This document shows positions 10,180 through 19,504 of a stretch of DNA of 64,000 nt, piece by piece; positions within the stretch are counted from its first letter, which is position 1, and each line of letters opens with the position of its first letter. The translations under genes were made by a program, and so were the position numbers. The stretch spans positions 124,001 through 188,000 of the forward strand of contig NZ_RAZT01000009.1 of assembly GCF_003626635.1 (NCBI RefSeq), read 5' to 3'. The stretch comes from Micromonospora musae. GTDB taxonomy: Bacteria; Actinomycetota; Actinomycetes; Mycobacteriales; Micromonosporaceae. The notes beneath the pieces are model-generated. The model had not been told where the DNA came from. It made no database searches and saw only the letters and a program-made list of their open reading frames with translations.

Positions 10180-11475
10180 GTGTTCCCCATGCACCGTACG
10201 GCGCGACGCGGTCTCGTGATCGCCAGCACCATCGCTCTGCTCATCGCCACGGCCGCCTGCGGCGACGACGGCGGTTCCGGCCCCAGCCGCGGGAACGTGC
10301 CCGGTGTCACCGACACCGAGATCCTGGTCGGCACCCACATGCCGCTCACCGGGCCGGCGGCGGCCGGCTACTCGAAGATCGCCCCGGCCACGAAGGCGTA
10401 CTTCGACTACGTAAACGCCAACGGCGGGGTGCACGGTCGCAAGATCAATTACAGGATCATGGACGACGGGTACAACCCGGCGAACACCCAGCAGGTGGTG
10501 CGCCAGCTGGTCCTCCAGGACAAGGTCTTCGCGATCCTCAACGGACTCGGGACGCCCACGCACACCGGCGTGCTCGACTTCCTCAAGACCAATCGGGTGC
10601 CCGACCTCTTCGTCGCCTCCGGCAGCCGCAGCTGGGACCAGCCGGACAAGTACCCGGGCACCTTCGGGTTCAACCCGGACTACACGGTGGAGGGCAAGAT
10701 CCTGGCCCAGCACGTGAAGACCACCATGCCGGGGCGCAAGGTCTGCTTCCTCGGCCAGGACGACGACTTCGGCCGGGACAGCCTCGCCGGGGTGGAGAAG
10801 ATCCTCGGGGCCGCCGGGGTGGCCGTCAAGCAGACGTACGTCACCAGCAACACGAACGTGGCGCCGCAGATCGGCGCGTTCAAGGCGGCCGGTTGCCAGG
10901 TGGTCGTCCTCGCCACCGTGCCCGGGTTCACCGCGCTCTCCATCGGCACCGCGGCCCGCCTCGGCTTCAAGCCGCAGTGGGTGGTCTCCAACGTCGGCGC
11001 GGACCACCCGACCCTGGCCAAGCAGCTCGGCGAGGCCGCGCCGCTGCTGGAGGGCATGATCGGGGGCAACTACCTGCCGATGCAGAACGACGCCGCCAAC
11101 CCGTGGATCCAGCTCTTCACCCGGATCAACAAGGAGCACAACGGGAACGCGGAGTTCGACGGCAACACCGTCTACGGCATGTCCGTCGGCTACCTCTTCG
11201 TGCAGGCGCTGCTCGCCGCCGGGAAGGACCTCACCCGGGAGGGCGTGCTCGAGGCGGTCGGCAAGGGCGGCTTCCAAGGGCCGGGCCTCGTGCCGTTGCG
11301 CTTCTCGGCGGACGACCACTCCGGCTACGGCGGCGAGCGGCTGACCCGGGTCAGCGGGGGAGTGCAGAGCTACTTCGGGCCGGCGTACGAGACCGACGAG
11401 GCGGACGGGGCGGTCAACGAGTACACCGCGACGCCGGTCCAGCCGCCGGCCAACGGGGTGCCGACCGGCAGCTGA
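10180..11475 (+). CDS. livK: Periplasmic-type solute-binding lipoprotein, LivK/LivJ type
   Basis: A 431-residue extracellular lipoprotein, receptor of the HAAT importer. The signal ends in a lipobox (IATAAC, Cys about residue 27), so the protein is anchored to the outer face of the membrane. The mature part is a Peripla_BP_6 fold: VPGVTDTEILVGTHMPLTGPAAAGY, then DDGYNPANTQQVVRQLV and a second lobe with FLGQDDDFGRDSLAGVEK. Ligand is unknown. GTG 10180 (GAGG 8 nt upstream) and ATG 10189 are both possible starts. It lies last in the operon and is followed by a clear terminator. Confidence 0.88.
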   Translation: MFPMHRTARRGLVIASTIALLIATAACGDDGGSGPSRGNVPGVTDTEILVGTHMPLTGPAAAGYSKIAPATKAYFDYVNANGGVHGRKINYRIMDDGYNPANTQQVVRQLVLQDKVFAILNGLGTPTHTGVLDFLKTNRVPDLFVASGSRSWDQPDKYPGTFGFNPDYTVEGKILAQHVKTTMPGRKVCFLGQDDDFGRDSLAGVEKILGAAGVAVKQTYVTSNTNVAPQIGAFKAAGCQVVVLATVPGFTALSIGTAARLGFKPQWVVSNVGADHPTLAKQLGEAAPLLEGMIGGNYLPMQNDAANPWIQLFTRINKEHNGNAEFDGNTVYGMSVGYLFVQALLAAGKDLTREGVLEAVGKGGFQGPGLVPLRFSADDHSGYGGERLTRVSGGVQSYFGPAYETDEADGAVNEYTATPVQPPANGVPTGS

Positions 11476-11493
11476 CCCGCTTCGCGCTCCCGT

Positions 11494-11534
11494 CGAGCCC
11501 GGTCACGGCACGTCCTACGCCGTGGCCGGGCTCG
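11494..11534 (+). terminator. Terminator of the transporter operon
   Basis: A 16-bp stem with a single G-U pair (11494-11509 with 11519-11534, loop of 9), 18 nt after the lipoprotein stop. Confidence 0.8.
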
Positions 11535-11607
11535 ATCCTGTCCTGCCGGGTTCCCGGTTCGGCCCGGGCCGCCCGGCGAGGGTAGCCCGCTGCGCCCGCC
11601 GCCAGCG

Positions 11608-11643
11608 TTGACCGGGCCGCGCGGCCCTCGTAAAATATGCACT

Positions 11644-11652
<9 letters not shown>
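11608..11652 (+). promoter_or_regulatory. Promoter of the TetR gene with a transporter-type operator
   Basis: TTGACC (11608-11613), a 17-nt spacer and TAAAAT (11631-11636) form one of the best promoters in the window. A palindrome TGCACT-GTG-AATGCA (11638-11652) covers the expected start point. It shares 11 of 15 positions with the operator at 6385-6399, with a compensated pair change at positions 2 and 14. Confidence 0.65.
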
Positions 11653-11949
<297 letters not shown>

Positions 11950-11963
11950 GGGGGCGCGAGCGG

Positions 11964-12575
11964 ATGAGCGGGGCGGCGGCTCCGGGCCGCGTCGACGGGC
12001 GGACGCTGCGCTCCGAGCGCACCCGCGCGGCCATCGTCGAGGCGCACCTCGACCTCATCTCCGAGGGCGACCTGCGGCCGACCGGGGAGCGGATCGCCGA
12101 GCGGGCCGGGATCTCGCTGCGGACGCTCTGGACCAACTTCAAGGACATGGAGACCCTCTTCGAGGCCAGCGGCGCCGAGGTGCTCCGCCGGCAGGACGCC
12201 GCGTACCGGCCGATCTCGCCGACGCTGCCGTTGGCCAAGCGGGTCGACGCGTACTGCCGGCAGCGGGCCCGGCTGCTCCAGCTCATCGCCCCGTCGGCCC
12301 GGGCCGCGCAGATGCGTGAGCCGGTCTCCGACCAGCTGCACCGCAACCGGCTCAAGCACATCGAGCGCGTGCGCGAGGAGGTCGAGGAGCTCTTCGCCGC
12401 CGAGTTGGCGCAGGCCGGCCGGGGTCGCCGGCAACTCGTCGACGCGATCGTGGCGGCGAGCATGTGGCCGGCGTGGTCGATGCTGCGCGACGGCCTGGGG
12501 CTCGGGGTGGACCAGGCGCGAGCGGTCACGACGCGTACGGTGCGCGCGCTGTTGGCGGAGGTCGTCCGGGACTGA
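11964..12575 (+). CDS. TetR-family regulator, probable repressor of the transporter operon
   Basis: A 203-residue DNA-binding protein. The N-terminal helix-turn-helix is near residues 10-57 (RSERTRAAIVEAHLDLISEG ... RIAERAGISLRTLWTNFKDMETLFEA), and a ligand-binding C-terminal domain follows. ATG 11964 has GAGGGGG 9 nt upstream; longer upstream reading in the same frame is Arg-rich and unconvincing. It stands just downstream of the transporter operon, and the same palindrome class covers both the transporter promoter and this gene's own promoter. Autoregulation plus control of the transporter by the imported solute or its CoA ester is the natural model (inference). Confidence 0.85.
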   Translation: MSGAAAPGRVDGRTLRSERTRAAIVEAHLDLISEGDLRPTGERIAERAGISLRTLWTNFKDMETLFEASGAEVLRRQDAAYRPISPTLPLAKRVDAYCRQRARLLQLIAPSARAAQMREPVSDQLHRNRLKHIERVREEVEELFAAELAQAGRGRRQLVDAIVAASMWPAWSMLRDGLGLGVDQARAVTTRTVRALLAEVVRD

Positions 12576-12642
12576 CGCCGGCCCGTGCCCCGGCGTTCTC
12601 CGGCCTCTTTCCAACCCGCATCACATAGGCGACACTGAATGT

Positions 12643-15444
12643 ATGGTTACTGCATCACCAATGCAAATAACCGTACTGCGCGGTCGGGATGAGGAACGCC
12701 GGGCGATCCGGCGGCTGCTCGCCGGCCCGACCGACGCCGGGGCGGCCCTCGTGCTGCACGGCGAGCCGGGCTCCGGGCGCAGCGCCCTCGTCGGCTACGC
12801 CCACCGGCACGCGCGCAAGTTCGCCCTCCTCGCCTCGACCGGTCTCGCCGACGAGGCGAGCCTGCCCTACGCCGGGCTGCAGCGCCTCCTCGACCCGGTG
12901 CTCGACTGCGCCGGTGAACTGCCGGCCTTCGACTCCCGGCTGCTGCGACGGGCGCTGGCCGGCTCCGGCTGCCCGCCCGAGCGTCAGCTCGCGCTGGGTC
13001 TCGCGGTGCTGCGGCTGCTCGCCGTCGTCGCACGGAGCCGGCCACTGCTCTGCACCATGGACGACGTCGACCTGGGTGACCGGCCGACCGCCGAGGTCCT
13101 CGCGTTCGCTGCCCGGCGGCTGCGGCGGCTGCCGATCGCCGTCGTGCTCACCGCGACGTCCGCGCCCCCCGGCGGGCTGCCGAGCTACCGGCTCGGCCCG
13201 CTCGACGAGAGCGACGGCGCGGCTCTCCTCGCCGACCGGCTGCCCGAGCCGCCCGTCGGACCGGTGACCGAGGCGCTCGTCGCGGCCGCCGGAGGCAACC
13301 CGCAGGCCCTGGTCGACCTGGCCGGAACGCTCACCGCGGCGCAGTGCCGGGGCGACGAGCCGCCGCCGACGACGCCGCCGGCCGACGGCGCGTTGGGGCG
13401 CGCCTACCGGTCCCGGCTGGATCGACTGCCGGACGACACCCGCGGGATGCTCCTGCTCGCCGCGCTCGACGAGGACGGTGCACCGGAGACCCTGGTCCGC
13501 GCGGCCCGCGCCGGCGGCGACTCGATCGCCGACCTCACCCCCGCCGAGCGGGCCGGACTGGTTCGGGTGGAGGCGCACCGGATCACGTTCCCCCACCCCG
13601 TCGCCCGATCGGCGGTCGTGACCGCTGCGCCGATCGCCGAGCGTCGGGCGGCGCACGTGCGCCTCGCCGGCGTGCTCGACGACCCCGCGCAGAGGCTGGC
13701 TCGGGCCCTGCACCTCGCGGCGGCCGCGGCGGGTCCGGACCCAGCGCTCGCCGGGGAGCTGGAGGCGGCCGCGGTGACCGTCGGCGGGGCGCGCGCCTCG
13801 GTCGCGTTGGAGCGGGCCGCCGAACTCGGCGACGACCCCGCCCGGGTCGCCGAGCGGCGGGTGGACGCCGCCCGGTACGCCTGGGCCGCCGGCGAGACCC
13901 GGCGCGCGCAGCTGCTGCTGAGCCGGGTCCCGACCGGCCCGGTCGCGCCGTCCGGGACCGGCCCGGCCGGTCCGGGGCGCGGCGGCGCGGTGCCGGGCCC
14001 GGCCGCGCCCCCGGCCGGTGGCCGCGCCGACCTGCTCCGCGGCGAGGTCGAGCTGCGCTGCGGCCGGACGCCCGCCGCCCTCCGCGCGCTGCTGGCCGCC
14101 GCGGACGTGCTGGCCGGCACCGACCGGCCGGCGGCGCTGTCGGCGCTCGCCCGGGCCGGCGAGGCACTCTGCTTCTCCGGCGCGCAGTACCGGTACGCCG
14201 ACCTCGCCCGCCGGGCGCGGGTACTCACCCGCCCCGGCGATCCGCCCGAGGTCGAGCTGACCGGCACCTACCTCGCCGGGGTGAGCGCGACGCTCCGCGG
14301 TGACCTGGAGCAGGCCGGCCCCGCGTTACGTCGGGTCGTCGTGCTCACCGGCCAGCTCACCGGGGCGGCGCTCACCCCTGCCCTGCTCTGCTGGGCGGCG
14401 TCGGCGGGCCTGCTGGTGGCGGTGGACGGCGCGGCGCACCGGCTCGCCGAGCGGGCCGTCGAGCTGGCCCGGGAGCGCAAGGAACTCTCGGCACTGCCAC
14501 GCGCCTTGGAGCTGCGGGCGATCGCCGAGTACTGGCTCGGGCGGCACGCGGCGGCGGCGGATAGTTCGCGGGAGGGGCTGCGGATCGCCCGCGCCACCGG
14601 CCAGGCCAACGTGGCGGCGGTCCACCTGGGAATGCTCGCGGTGCTCGCCGCCGTACGCGCCGACCGGGACGTCTGCCTGCGCCGGCTCAGCGAGATCGGC
14701 GACGGGCCCGCACCGTACAGCCGGCCCTGGGCGCTCGCGCAGTGGGCCGTCGCGGTGCTCGACCTGACCGACGGCCGGCACGCCGCGGCCGCCGCCCGTC
14801 TCGCCGCGCTGGCCCGCCCGGGCACCGGCCGCGGTCAGGTGCTGGTCCAGGTGATGGCCACCCCCCACCTGGTGGAGGCCGCCCAGCTGTCGCACCGACC
14901 GGTCGCCGTCGCCGCCCTCGCGCTCTTCGACAGGTGGGCCAGCAGCACGGCGAGCCCGTCGCGGCGCGCCCTGTCGGCCCGCTGCCACGCCCTGCTCGCC
15001 CCGCGCGGCAGCGACGAGGCCGAGGAGCGGTTCCGCACCGCGCTGCGGCTGCACCCCGTCGACACCGGTGTCTTCGAGCGGGCCCGCACCGCGCTCCTGT
15101 TCGGCCGGGAGCTGCGCCGGGCCCGTCGACCCCGGGACGCGCGTACCCACCTGCACGACGCCTGGGAGACGTTCACCCTGCTCGCCGCCGGAGCCTGGGC
15201 CGACCAGGCCACCGCGGAGCTGCGCGCGGCCGGCGAGTCCGTCGGCGCGCCGGACCCGGCCGCGGCGCGGCTGTTGACCGGCCAGCAACTGCGGATCGCA
15301 CAGCTGGTCGCCGAGGGCGCCACCAACCGCGAGGTCGCCGCCCGGATGTTCCTCTCCACCCGGACGGTCGACCACCACCTGCGCAACATCTTCCACCGGC
15401 TCGGCGTCCGGTCGCGTACGGAGCTGGCTCGGGCACTTCCTTAG
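12643..15444 (+). CDS. LAL-type LuxR transcriptional regulator with AAA ATPase domain
   Basis: A 933-residue regulator of the large ATP-binding LuxR (MalT-like) type. Walker A is GEPGSGRSAL at residues 40-49, with CTMDDVDLGD as the likely Walker B. A long helical, TPR-like central region follows, and the C-terminus has a LuxR helix-turn-helix (LRIAQLVAEGATNREVAARM ... LSTRTVDHHLRNIFHRLGV, last 60 residues). Alternative starts are ATG 12643 and ATG 12661; neither has a good Shine-Dalgarno, so the mRNA may be leaderless. The start region carries a near-palindrome GTTACTGCAT-CACCA-ATGCA(A)ATAAC (12646-12671). Possible targets are the flanking transporter or catabolic genes, but nothing in the sequence fixes this. 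Confidence 0.82.
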   Translation: MVTASPMQITVLRGRDEERRAIRRLLAGPTDAGAALVLHGEPGSGRSALVGYAHRHARKFALLASTGLADEASLPYAGLQRLLDPVLDCAGELPAFDSRLLRRALAGSGCPPERQLALGLAVLRLLAVVARSRPLLCTMDDVDLGDRPTAEVLAFAARRLRRLPIAVVLTATSAPPGGLPSYRLGPLDESDGAALLADRLPEPPVGPVTEALVAAAGGNPQALVDLAGTLTAAQCRGDEPPPTTPPADGALGRAYRSRLDRLPDDTRGMLLLAALDEDGAPETLVRAARAGGDSIADLTPAERAGLVRVEAHRITFPHPVARSAVVTAAPIAERRAAHVRLAGVLDDPAQRLARALHLAAAAAGPDPALAGELEAAAVTVGGARASVALERAAELGDDPARVAERRVDAARYAWAAGETRRAQLLLSRVPTGPVAPSGTGPAGPGRGGAVPGPAAPPAGGRADLLRGEVELRCGRTPAALRALLAAADVLAGTDRPAALSALARAGEALCFSGAQYRYADLARRARVLTRPGDPPEVELTGTYLAGVSATLRGDLEQAGPALRRVVVLTGQLTGAALTPALLCWAASAGLLVAVDGAAHRLAERAVELARERKELSALPRALELRAIAEYWLGRHAAAADSSREGLRIARATGQANVAAVHLGMLAVLAAVRADRDVCLRRLSEIGDGPAPYSRPWALAQWAVAVLDLTDGRHAAAAARLAALARPGTGRGQVLVQVMATPHLVEAAQLSHRPVAVAALALFDRWASSTASPSRRALSARCHALLAPRGSDEAEERFRTALRLHPVDTGVFERARTALLFGRELRRARRPRDARTHLHDAWETFTLLAAGAWADQATAELRAAGESVGAPDPAAARLLTGQQLRIAQLVAEGATNREVAARMFLSTRTVDHHLRNIFHRLGVRSRTELARALP

Positions 15445-15490
15445 GGCGGGTGTCAAAGTCCCTGGCCGACCGAGGACTTCGACACACGCC
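15445..15490. terminator. Hairpin between LuxR and acetyltransferase genes
   Basis: 15445-15461 pairs with 15474-15490 (15 of 17 positions, loop of 12), in the gap between convergent genes. Confidence 0.65.
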
Positions 15491-15513
15491 TGGCAGCACC
15501 GCCGGGCCCGGGT

Positions 15514-16053
15514 TCAGGCAGACGGCGTGACCGGGGGCCGCAGGCCGAGCCACTGCTCGGCGTCCCAGGCACGGAACCGCTCCACCTCGGTGAACCCCAG
15601 CTTCGCCGCGAGGCGCATCGAGCCGACGTTGGCGGTCTGGGTGGTGAGCACCACCGGCTCGCCGGGAAGGACGCCGTCGAACCAGTCGAGGGCCGCCGCG
15701 CACGCCTCGGCGGCGTACCCGAATCCCCACGCTCGCGGCAGGAACAGGTAACCGAGATCGGCCTTTCCCGCAGCGGCCGGGCGACGGTGCTCCGTCGCTC
15801 TCCTGAGCAGGATCTGACCGATCATCGCCCCGTCGAGATCGACGACGAAGCTCCCGGGCCACCGCTCGGGCGTTCCGGGCAGCTCGCGTTCCAGCTCGTC
15901 ACGCGGCCGGGGGCCGCCGAGGTAGGTGTTCACCTCCGGCGACGCCAGCAGCTCGATGAACGCCGGGCGGTCCCGGGCCGCGGACTCGCGGAGCACGAGC
16001 CTCTCGGTCCGGATGGGCTCGGGCGGCCAGGCGACGGGTCCGAGTTCGGTCAT
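15514..16053 (-). CDS. GNAT-family N-acetyltransferase (RimJ/RimL type)
   Basis: A 179-residue acetyl-CoA-dependent acetyltransferase. It begins RTERLVLRESAARDRPAFIELLASPEVNTYLGG, the RimJ/RimL-like (Acetyltransf_3) opening, and has the LGYLFLPRAWGFGYAAEACAAALDW acetyl-CoA loop and TQTANVGSMRLAAKLGFTEVERF near the C-terminus. Substrate is unknown; relatives modify protein N-termini or antibiotics. ATG 16053 fits the family start, though its Shine-Dalgarno is weak, and the frame stays open to 16152. Confidence 0.82.
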   Translation of the reverse strand: MTELGPVAWPPEPIRTERLVLRESAARDRPAFIELLASPEVNTYLGGPRPRDELERELPGTPERWPGSFVVDLDGAMIGQILLRRATEHRRPAAAGKADLGYLFLPRAWGFGYAAEACAAALDWFDGVLPGEPVVLTTQTANVGSMRLAAKLGFTEVERFRAWDAEQWLGLRPPVTPSA

Positions 16054-16161
16054 GGCGGCCAGCCAATCAGCAGACGCGGCAGCGACCAAGACCTGCGTAC
16101 CGGTCGATGCGCCGGCCTGGCCCGCAACCGCGGCTACGGGGCCGGGCCCCACGGGCCGGGA

Positions 16162-17235
16162 TCACGGGACGACGACGGTGCGGGCGCCCTCGCCCCGGGC
16201 CATCCGGTCGAAGGCGGCCGCCGCGCCGTCCAGGTCGGTCCGGTCGCTGATCAGCGGCGCGAGGTCCAGCGAACCGTCGAGCACCGACCGGGCCAGCGCC
16301 GGCACGTCCCGGTCCGGGTCGGACGAGCCGTAGACGGAGGAGCGCAGCGTACGGGCCGAGTGGAAGATCTCCAGCGCGCTGAGCGGCACCACGTCGTCCT
16401 TGGCGCCCATACCCACCACGGTCACCGTGCCGCCCCGGCGGGCGGCCCGCCACGCGGCGCGGATGGTGCTGCCCCGCCCGACGCACTCGAAGGCGTGGTC
16501 GGCGCCCCGACGGTCGGTGCGTCCGCGTACGGCGCGGCTGAGCGAGTCGTCGGAGAGCAGGAACTCGGTCGCCCCGGCGGCGAGCGCGAGCTTCGCCTTG
16601 GTCGGCGACACGTCGACGGCGAGCACCGGGTCGGCGCCGGCGGCCCGGGCGGCGCCCACGACCGACAGCCCCACCCCGCCGAGGCCGATCACGACGACGG
16701 ATTCGCCGCGCGCCACCCCGGCGGTCCGGCGGACCGCGCCGACCCCGGTCAGTACGGCGCAGCCGAGCAGCGCGGCGGCCTCGAACGGCAGCTCGGCGGG
16801 GACCGGGATGACGGCGGTCTCGGGGACCACCACCTCCTCGGCGAGCGCGCCGAGGCCGAGCGTGACGTGCAGCGGCTCACCGGCCGCCGTACGGCCCCGG
16901 GCCATCGCGGGCACGCCACTGCGCTCGCAGAGCCACGGCTCGTCGCGCCCGCAGTACCAGCACCGGCGGCACGGTGGCGCCCAGTTGAGCACCACGTGCT
17001 CGCCGGGCGCGACCCGGGTGACGTCCGCACCGGTCTCGGTGACCACGCCGGCCGCCTCGTGGCCGAGCGCGAGCGGGTACGGCGCGGAAACGGTGCCGTT
17101 GAGCATGGAGAGGTCGGAGTGGCAGACCCCGGCCGCCCGTACGGCCACCCGCACCTCGCCCGGCGCCGGGGCGGGCAGCTCGACCTCTTCGACCCGGGGC
17201 GGCTCGCCGACGCCGCGGGCGACCAGCGCCCTCAC
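16162..17235 (-). CDS. Zinc-dependent MDR alcohol dehydrogenase
   Basis: A 357-residue NAD(P)-dependent medium-chain dehydrogenase. Catalytic zinc ligands are visible in GVCHSD and GHEAAG, the structural zinc lobe CRRCWYCGRDEPWLC is complete, and the Rossmann motif is GLGGVGLSVVG. It oxidises an alcohol to an aldehyde or ketone. The GTG start overlaps the stop of the aldehyde dehydrogenase gene (GTGA at 17232-17235), so the two enzymes are co-translated. They probably act in sequence, alcohol to aldehyde to acid, feeding the acyl-CoA genes on the other side of the TetR gene (inference). Confidence 0.9.
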   Translation of the reverse strand: MRALVARGVGEPPRVEEVELPAPAPGEVRVAVRAAGVCHSDLSMLNGTVSAPYPLALGHEAAGVVTETGADVTRVAPGEHVVLNWAPPCRRCWYCGRDEPWLCERSGVPAMARGRTAAGEPLHVTLGLGALAEEVVVPETAVIPVPAELPFEAAALLGCAVLTGVGAVRRTAGVARGESVVVIGLGGVGLSVVGAARAAGADPVLAVDVSPTKAKLALAAGATEFLLSDDSLSRAVRGRTDRRGADHAFECVGRGSTIRAAWRAARRGGTVTVVGMGAKDDVVPLSALEIFHSARTLRSSVYGSSDPDRDVPALARSVLDGSLDLAPLISDRTDLDGAAAAFDRMARGEGARTVVVP

Positions 17236-18650
17236 CGCTGGATCGCCTTCGTCTGGAGGAACTCGGCCAGTCCGTGGCGGCCCAACTCCCGGCCGATGCC
17301 GGACTGCTTGTAACCGCCGAACGGGGCGAGCGGGTTGAACGGGGCGCCGTTGACGTCGACCGCGCCGGTGCGCATCCGCCGGGCCACCCGGAGAGCCCGC
17401 TCCTCGTCCGTCGACCAGACCGCGCCGGCCAGGCCGTAGCGGGAGTTGTTCGCCACGGTCACGGCGTGCTCGTCGTCGTCGACCGGGATGATCGCGAGGA
17501 CCGGGCCGAAGACCTCCTCCTGGGCGAGCGCGCTCTCCGGGTCGACGTCGGCGAGAACGGTCGGCGCCACGTACCAGCCGCGGTCGGGCACCGGGGCGTC
17601 CGGGCCGCCGGCGACGAGTCGGCCGCCGTCGGCGAGTCCGCGGGTGACGTGCCCGAGCACCCGCTCCCGCTGCTCGGCCGAGACGAGCGGGCCCAGCCGG
17701 GTGGCCGGGTCGAACGGGTCGCCGAGCCGGTAGCCCGCGGCGGCCTTGCCGGCCAGCTCCACCGCCTCGTCGTAGCGGGACCGGTGCACGAGCATCCGGG
17801 TCCAGGCGGCGCAGGTCTGCCCGGAGTTGAGGAACGCGTTGCCGACCCCGACCTTCACGGCGGTCACCAGGTCGGCGTCGTCGAGGATCACGTTCGCCGA
17901 CTTGCCGCCCAGTTCGAGCGCCACCCGAGCGATCCGGTCCGCCACGAGGTGCGAGATCCGTCGGCCGGTCGCGGTGGAGCCGGTGAAGGAGACCATGTCC
18001 ACGTCGGGGTGGGCGGCGATCGCCTCGCCGACGACCGGGCCGGTGCCGGTGACCAGGTTGACGACGCCCGGCGGGAGACCGGCCTCGTGGATCGCGTCGA
18101 AGAGCAGGTACGACACGAGTGGGGTCAGCTCGGCGGGCTTGAGCACCACGGTGCAGCCGGCCGCGAGCGCCGGGGCGAGCTTCGCCACCACCTGGTGCAG
18201 CGGGTAGTTCCAGGGGGTGATCGCGCCGACCACGCCGACCGGCTCGCGGACCACAGTGGAGTTGCCGACCGTCTCCTCGGCCGCGGAGTGGGCGGCCAGC
18301 TCGACGTAGCTGTGCAGCACGGTGAGCGGTAGGCCGGCCTGGACGCGGGAGGCCACCTTCAGCGGTGCGCCCAGCTCCAGCGCCACGGTGCGGGCGATCT
18401 CGTCGGCCCGGGCGGAGAGCGCGGCGTGCAGCCGGTCCAGGTGCGCGGCGCGCTGCGTCGGCGTGGTCGCGGCCCACCCGTCGAAGGCGGCCCGGGCAGC
18501 GGCCACGGCCCGGTCCACATCGGCGGCGGTGCCCGCCGGCACGGTCGCGATGACCTCTTCGGTGGCGGGGTTGTGCACCGGGAGGGGCGAGGCGTCGGAG
18601 GGGGTCACCCAACGACCGTCGAGGTAGAGGTCGGTCCGTGCGAGATCCAT
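17232..18650 (-). CDS. NAD(P)-dependent aldehyde dehydrogenase
   Basis: A 472-residue ALDH-superfamily enzyme oxidising an aldehyde to a carboxylic acid. The active-site Glu motif LELGGKSAN and the catalytic Cys in NSGQTCAAWTRML are intact, as are ITPWNYPLHQ and the cofactor motif FTGSTATGRRI. ATG 18650 has GAGGGG just upstream. Upstream codons TTG 18674 and GTG 18662 are also in frame, but the former lies inside the operator. It is the first gene of the leftward arm, behind the operator at 18674-18692. The exact aldehyde is not predictable; aliphatic or terpenoid-derived substrates would suit the CoA-ligase/acyl-CoA dehydrogenase context. Confidence 0.9.
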   Translation of the reverse strand: MDLARTDLYLDGRWVTPSDASPLPVHNPATEEVIATVPAGTAADVDRAVAAARAAFDGWAATTPTQRAAHLDRLHAALSARADEIARTVALELGAPLKVASRVQAGLPLTVLHSYVELAAHSAAEETVGNSTVVREPVGVVGAITPWNYPLHQVVAKLAPALAAGCTVVLKPAELTPLVSYLLFDAIHEAGLPPGVVNLVTGTGPVVGEAIAAHPDVDMVSFTGSTATGRRISHLVADRIARVALELGGKSANVILDDADLVTAVKVGVGNAFLNSGQTCAAWTRMLVHRSRYDEAVELAGKAAAGYRLGDPFDPATRLGPLVSAEQRERVLGHVTRGLADGGRLVAGGPDAPVPDRGWYVAPTVLADVDPESALAQEEVFGPVLAIIPVDDDEHAVTVANNSRYGLAGAVWSTDEERALRVARRMRTGAVDVNGAPFNPLAPFGGYKQSGIGRELGRHGLAEFLQTKAIQR

Positions 18651-18673
18651 CGCGCCCCTCACGTGTGTCGACA

Positions 18674-18692
18674 AAACTAGCGGTGCAAGTTT
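18674..18692 (-). promoter_or_regulatory. Operator of the TetR regulator, in front of the dehydrogenase operon
   Basis: AAACTAGCGGTGCAAGTTT, an imperfect 19-bp palindrome (7 of 9 pairs). Its reverse complement matches 19479-19497 at 17 of 19 positions. It contains a TAGTTT -10-like hexamer in the leftward direction, so binding would block transcription. Confidence 0.75.
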
Positions 18693-18701
18693 GGACTGAC
18701 C

Positions 18702-19367
18702 CTAGTACGCGTCAGCGGCCGGCGGGAGGGGCGGCACCGGCCCGACCTGGCGCTCGTAGGTGCGCGACAGCCCGTCGACGAGCGCGTCCAGGCCGAGCGC
18801 GAACGCGCCCTCGTCCACCTGCTGCTGGTGCTCGGGGAGCCGGTGCGCCTGGGTCAGGTGCGGGTACTGCTCCGCGTAGAGCCCCGGGTCCTCGACGAAG
18901 CCACGGGCGAACGAGCCAAGCGCCGAGCCGGCCACGAAGTACCGCATCAGCGCGCCGATGTGGGTGGCCCGGGCGGGCGGCCAGCCGGCGTCGACGAGCC
19001 CGCCGTAGACCGCGTCGGCCATGGCCAGCGCGGCCGGTCGGCGTCCCGGGCCGCGGGCCAGGTACGGCACGATGTTCGGGTGCGCGGCGAGCGCCGCCCG
19101 GTAGGAGAGGCCCCAGCGGCGCAGCGCCTCCCGCCAGTCGACCTTCCCGAAGAACGACACGTCCACCTGGGACGTGATGCTGTCCGCGACCGCGTCGAGG
19201 ATCTCGTCCTTAGTGGCGAAGTGGTTGTAGAGCGAGGGCCCGCGTACGCCGAGTTCGGCGGCGAGCCGGCGGGTGGAGAAGGCCTCCAGCCCCTCGGCGT
19301 CGATCAGCGCGGCGGCGGCCTCGATGATCCGCTGCCGGCTGAGCAGCGCCTGCCGCGGCCGGGGCAT
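18702..19367 (-). CDS. TetR-family regulator with C-terminal TetR_C-type domain
   Basis: A 221-residue repressor. The helix-turn-helix is LSRQRIIEAAAALIDAEGLEAFSTRRLAAELGVRGPSLYNHFATKDEIL, residues about 10-58, with a classical TetR_C-like sensor domain after it. GGAGG lies 8 nt before ATG 19367, so the longer open frame to 19460 is discounted. The gene sits between the two enzyme arms and is flanked by two almost identical operators, one before each arm. The downstream one also lies in its own promoter region, so it likely represses both operons and itself, with release by a pathway acyl-CoA or acid (inference). Confidence 0.88.
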   Translation of the reverse strand: MPRPRQALLSRQRIIEAAAALIDAEGLEAFSTRRLAAELGVRGPSLYNHFATKDEILDAVADSITSQVDVSFFGKVDWREALRRWGLSYRAALAAHPNIVPYLARGPGRRPAALAMADAVYGGLVDAGWPPARATHIGALMRYFVAGSALGSFARGFVEDPGLYAEQYPHLTQAHRLPEHQQQVDEGAFALGLDALVDGLSRTYERQVGPVPPLPPAADAY

Positions 19368-19478
19368 CCCGTTCTCCTCCTTCGCTCGGTCGCCGGGCGG
19401 GTCGCCGGCCGGTTGCGGGGTCGCCGGCTGCCCGGTGGCCCGCCGGAAACTCTGCCACAACCGGGTCTGGACGGACTT

Positions 19479-19497
19479 TAACTTGCAGCGCTAGTTT
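19479..19497 (+). promoter_or_regulatory. Operator of the TetR regulator, in front of the acyl-CoA dehydrogenase operon
   Basis: TAACTTGCAGCGCTAGTTT, near-identical to the inverted site at 18674-18692. TAGTTT (19492-19497) is a plausible -10 box whose start point would fall on or next to ATG 19505. That gene has no Shine-Dalgarno, so a leaderless mRNA is likely. Confidence 0.75.
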
Positions 19498-19504
19498 ATG
19501 CCTC

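Noticed and set aside
8890..11319. An 809-codon frame antisense to the LivM- and LivK-type genes
   Set aside because: No domain, biased composition, and it overlaps two clear transporter genes on the other strand.
12631..12643. Third copy of the transporter operator at the LuxR gene
   Set aside because: The half-sites resemble the motif, but the spacer is 2 nt shorter and no clear promoter is present, so it is only noted as a weak variant.
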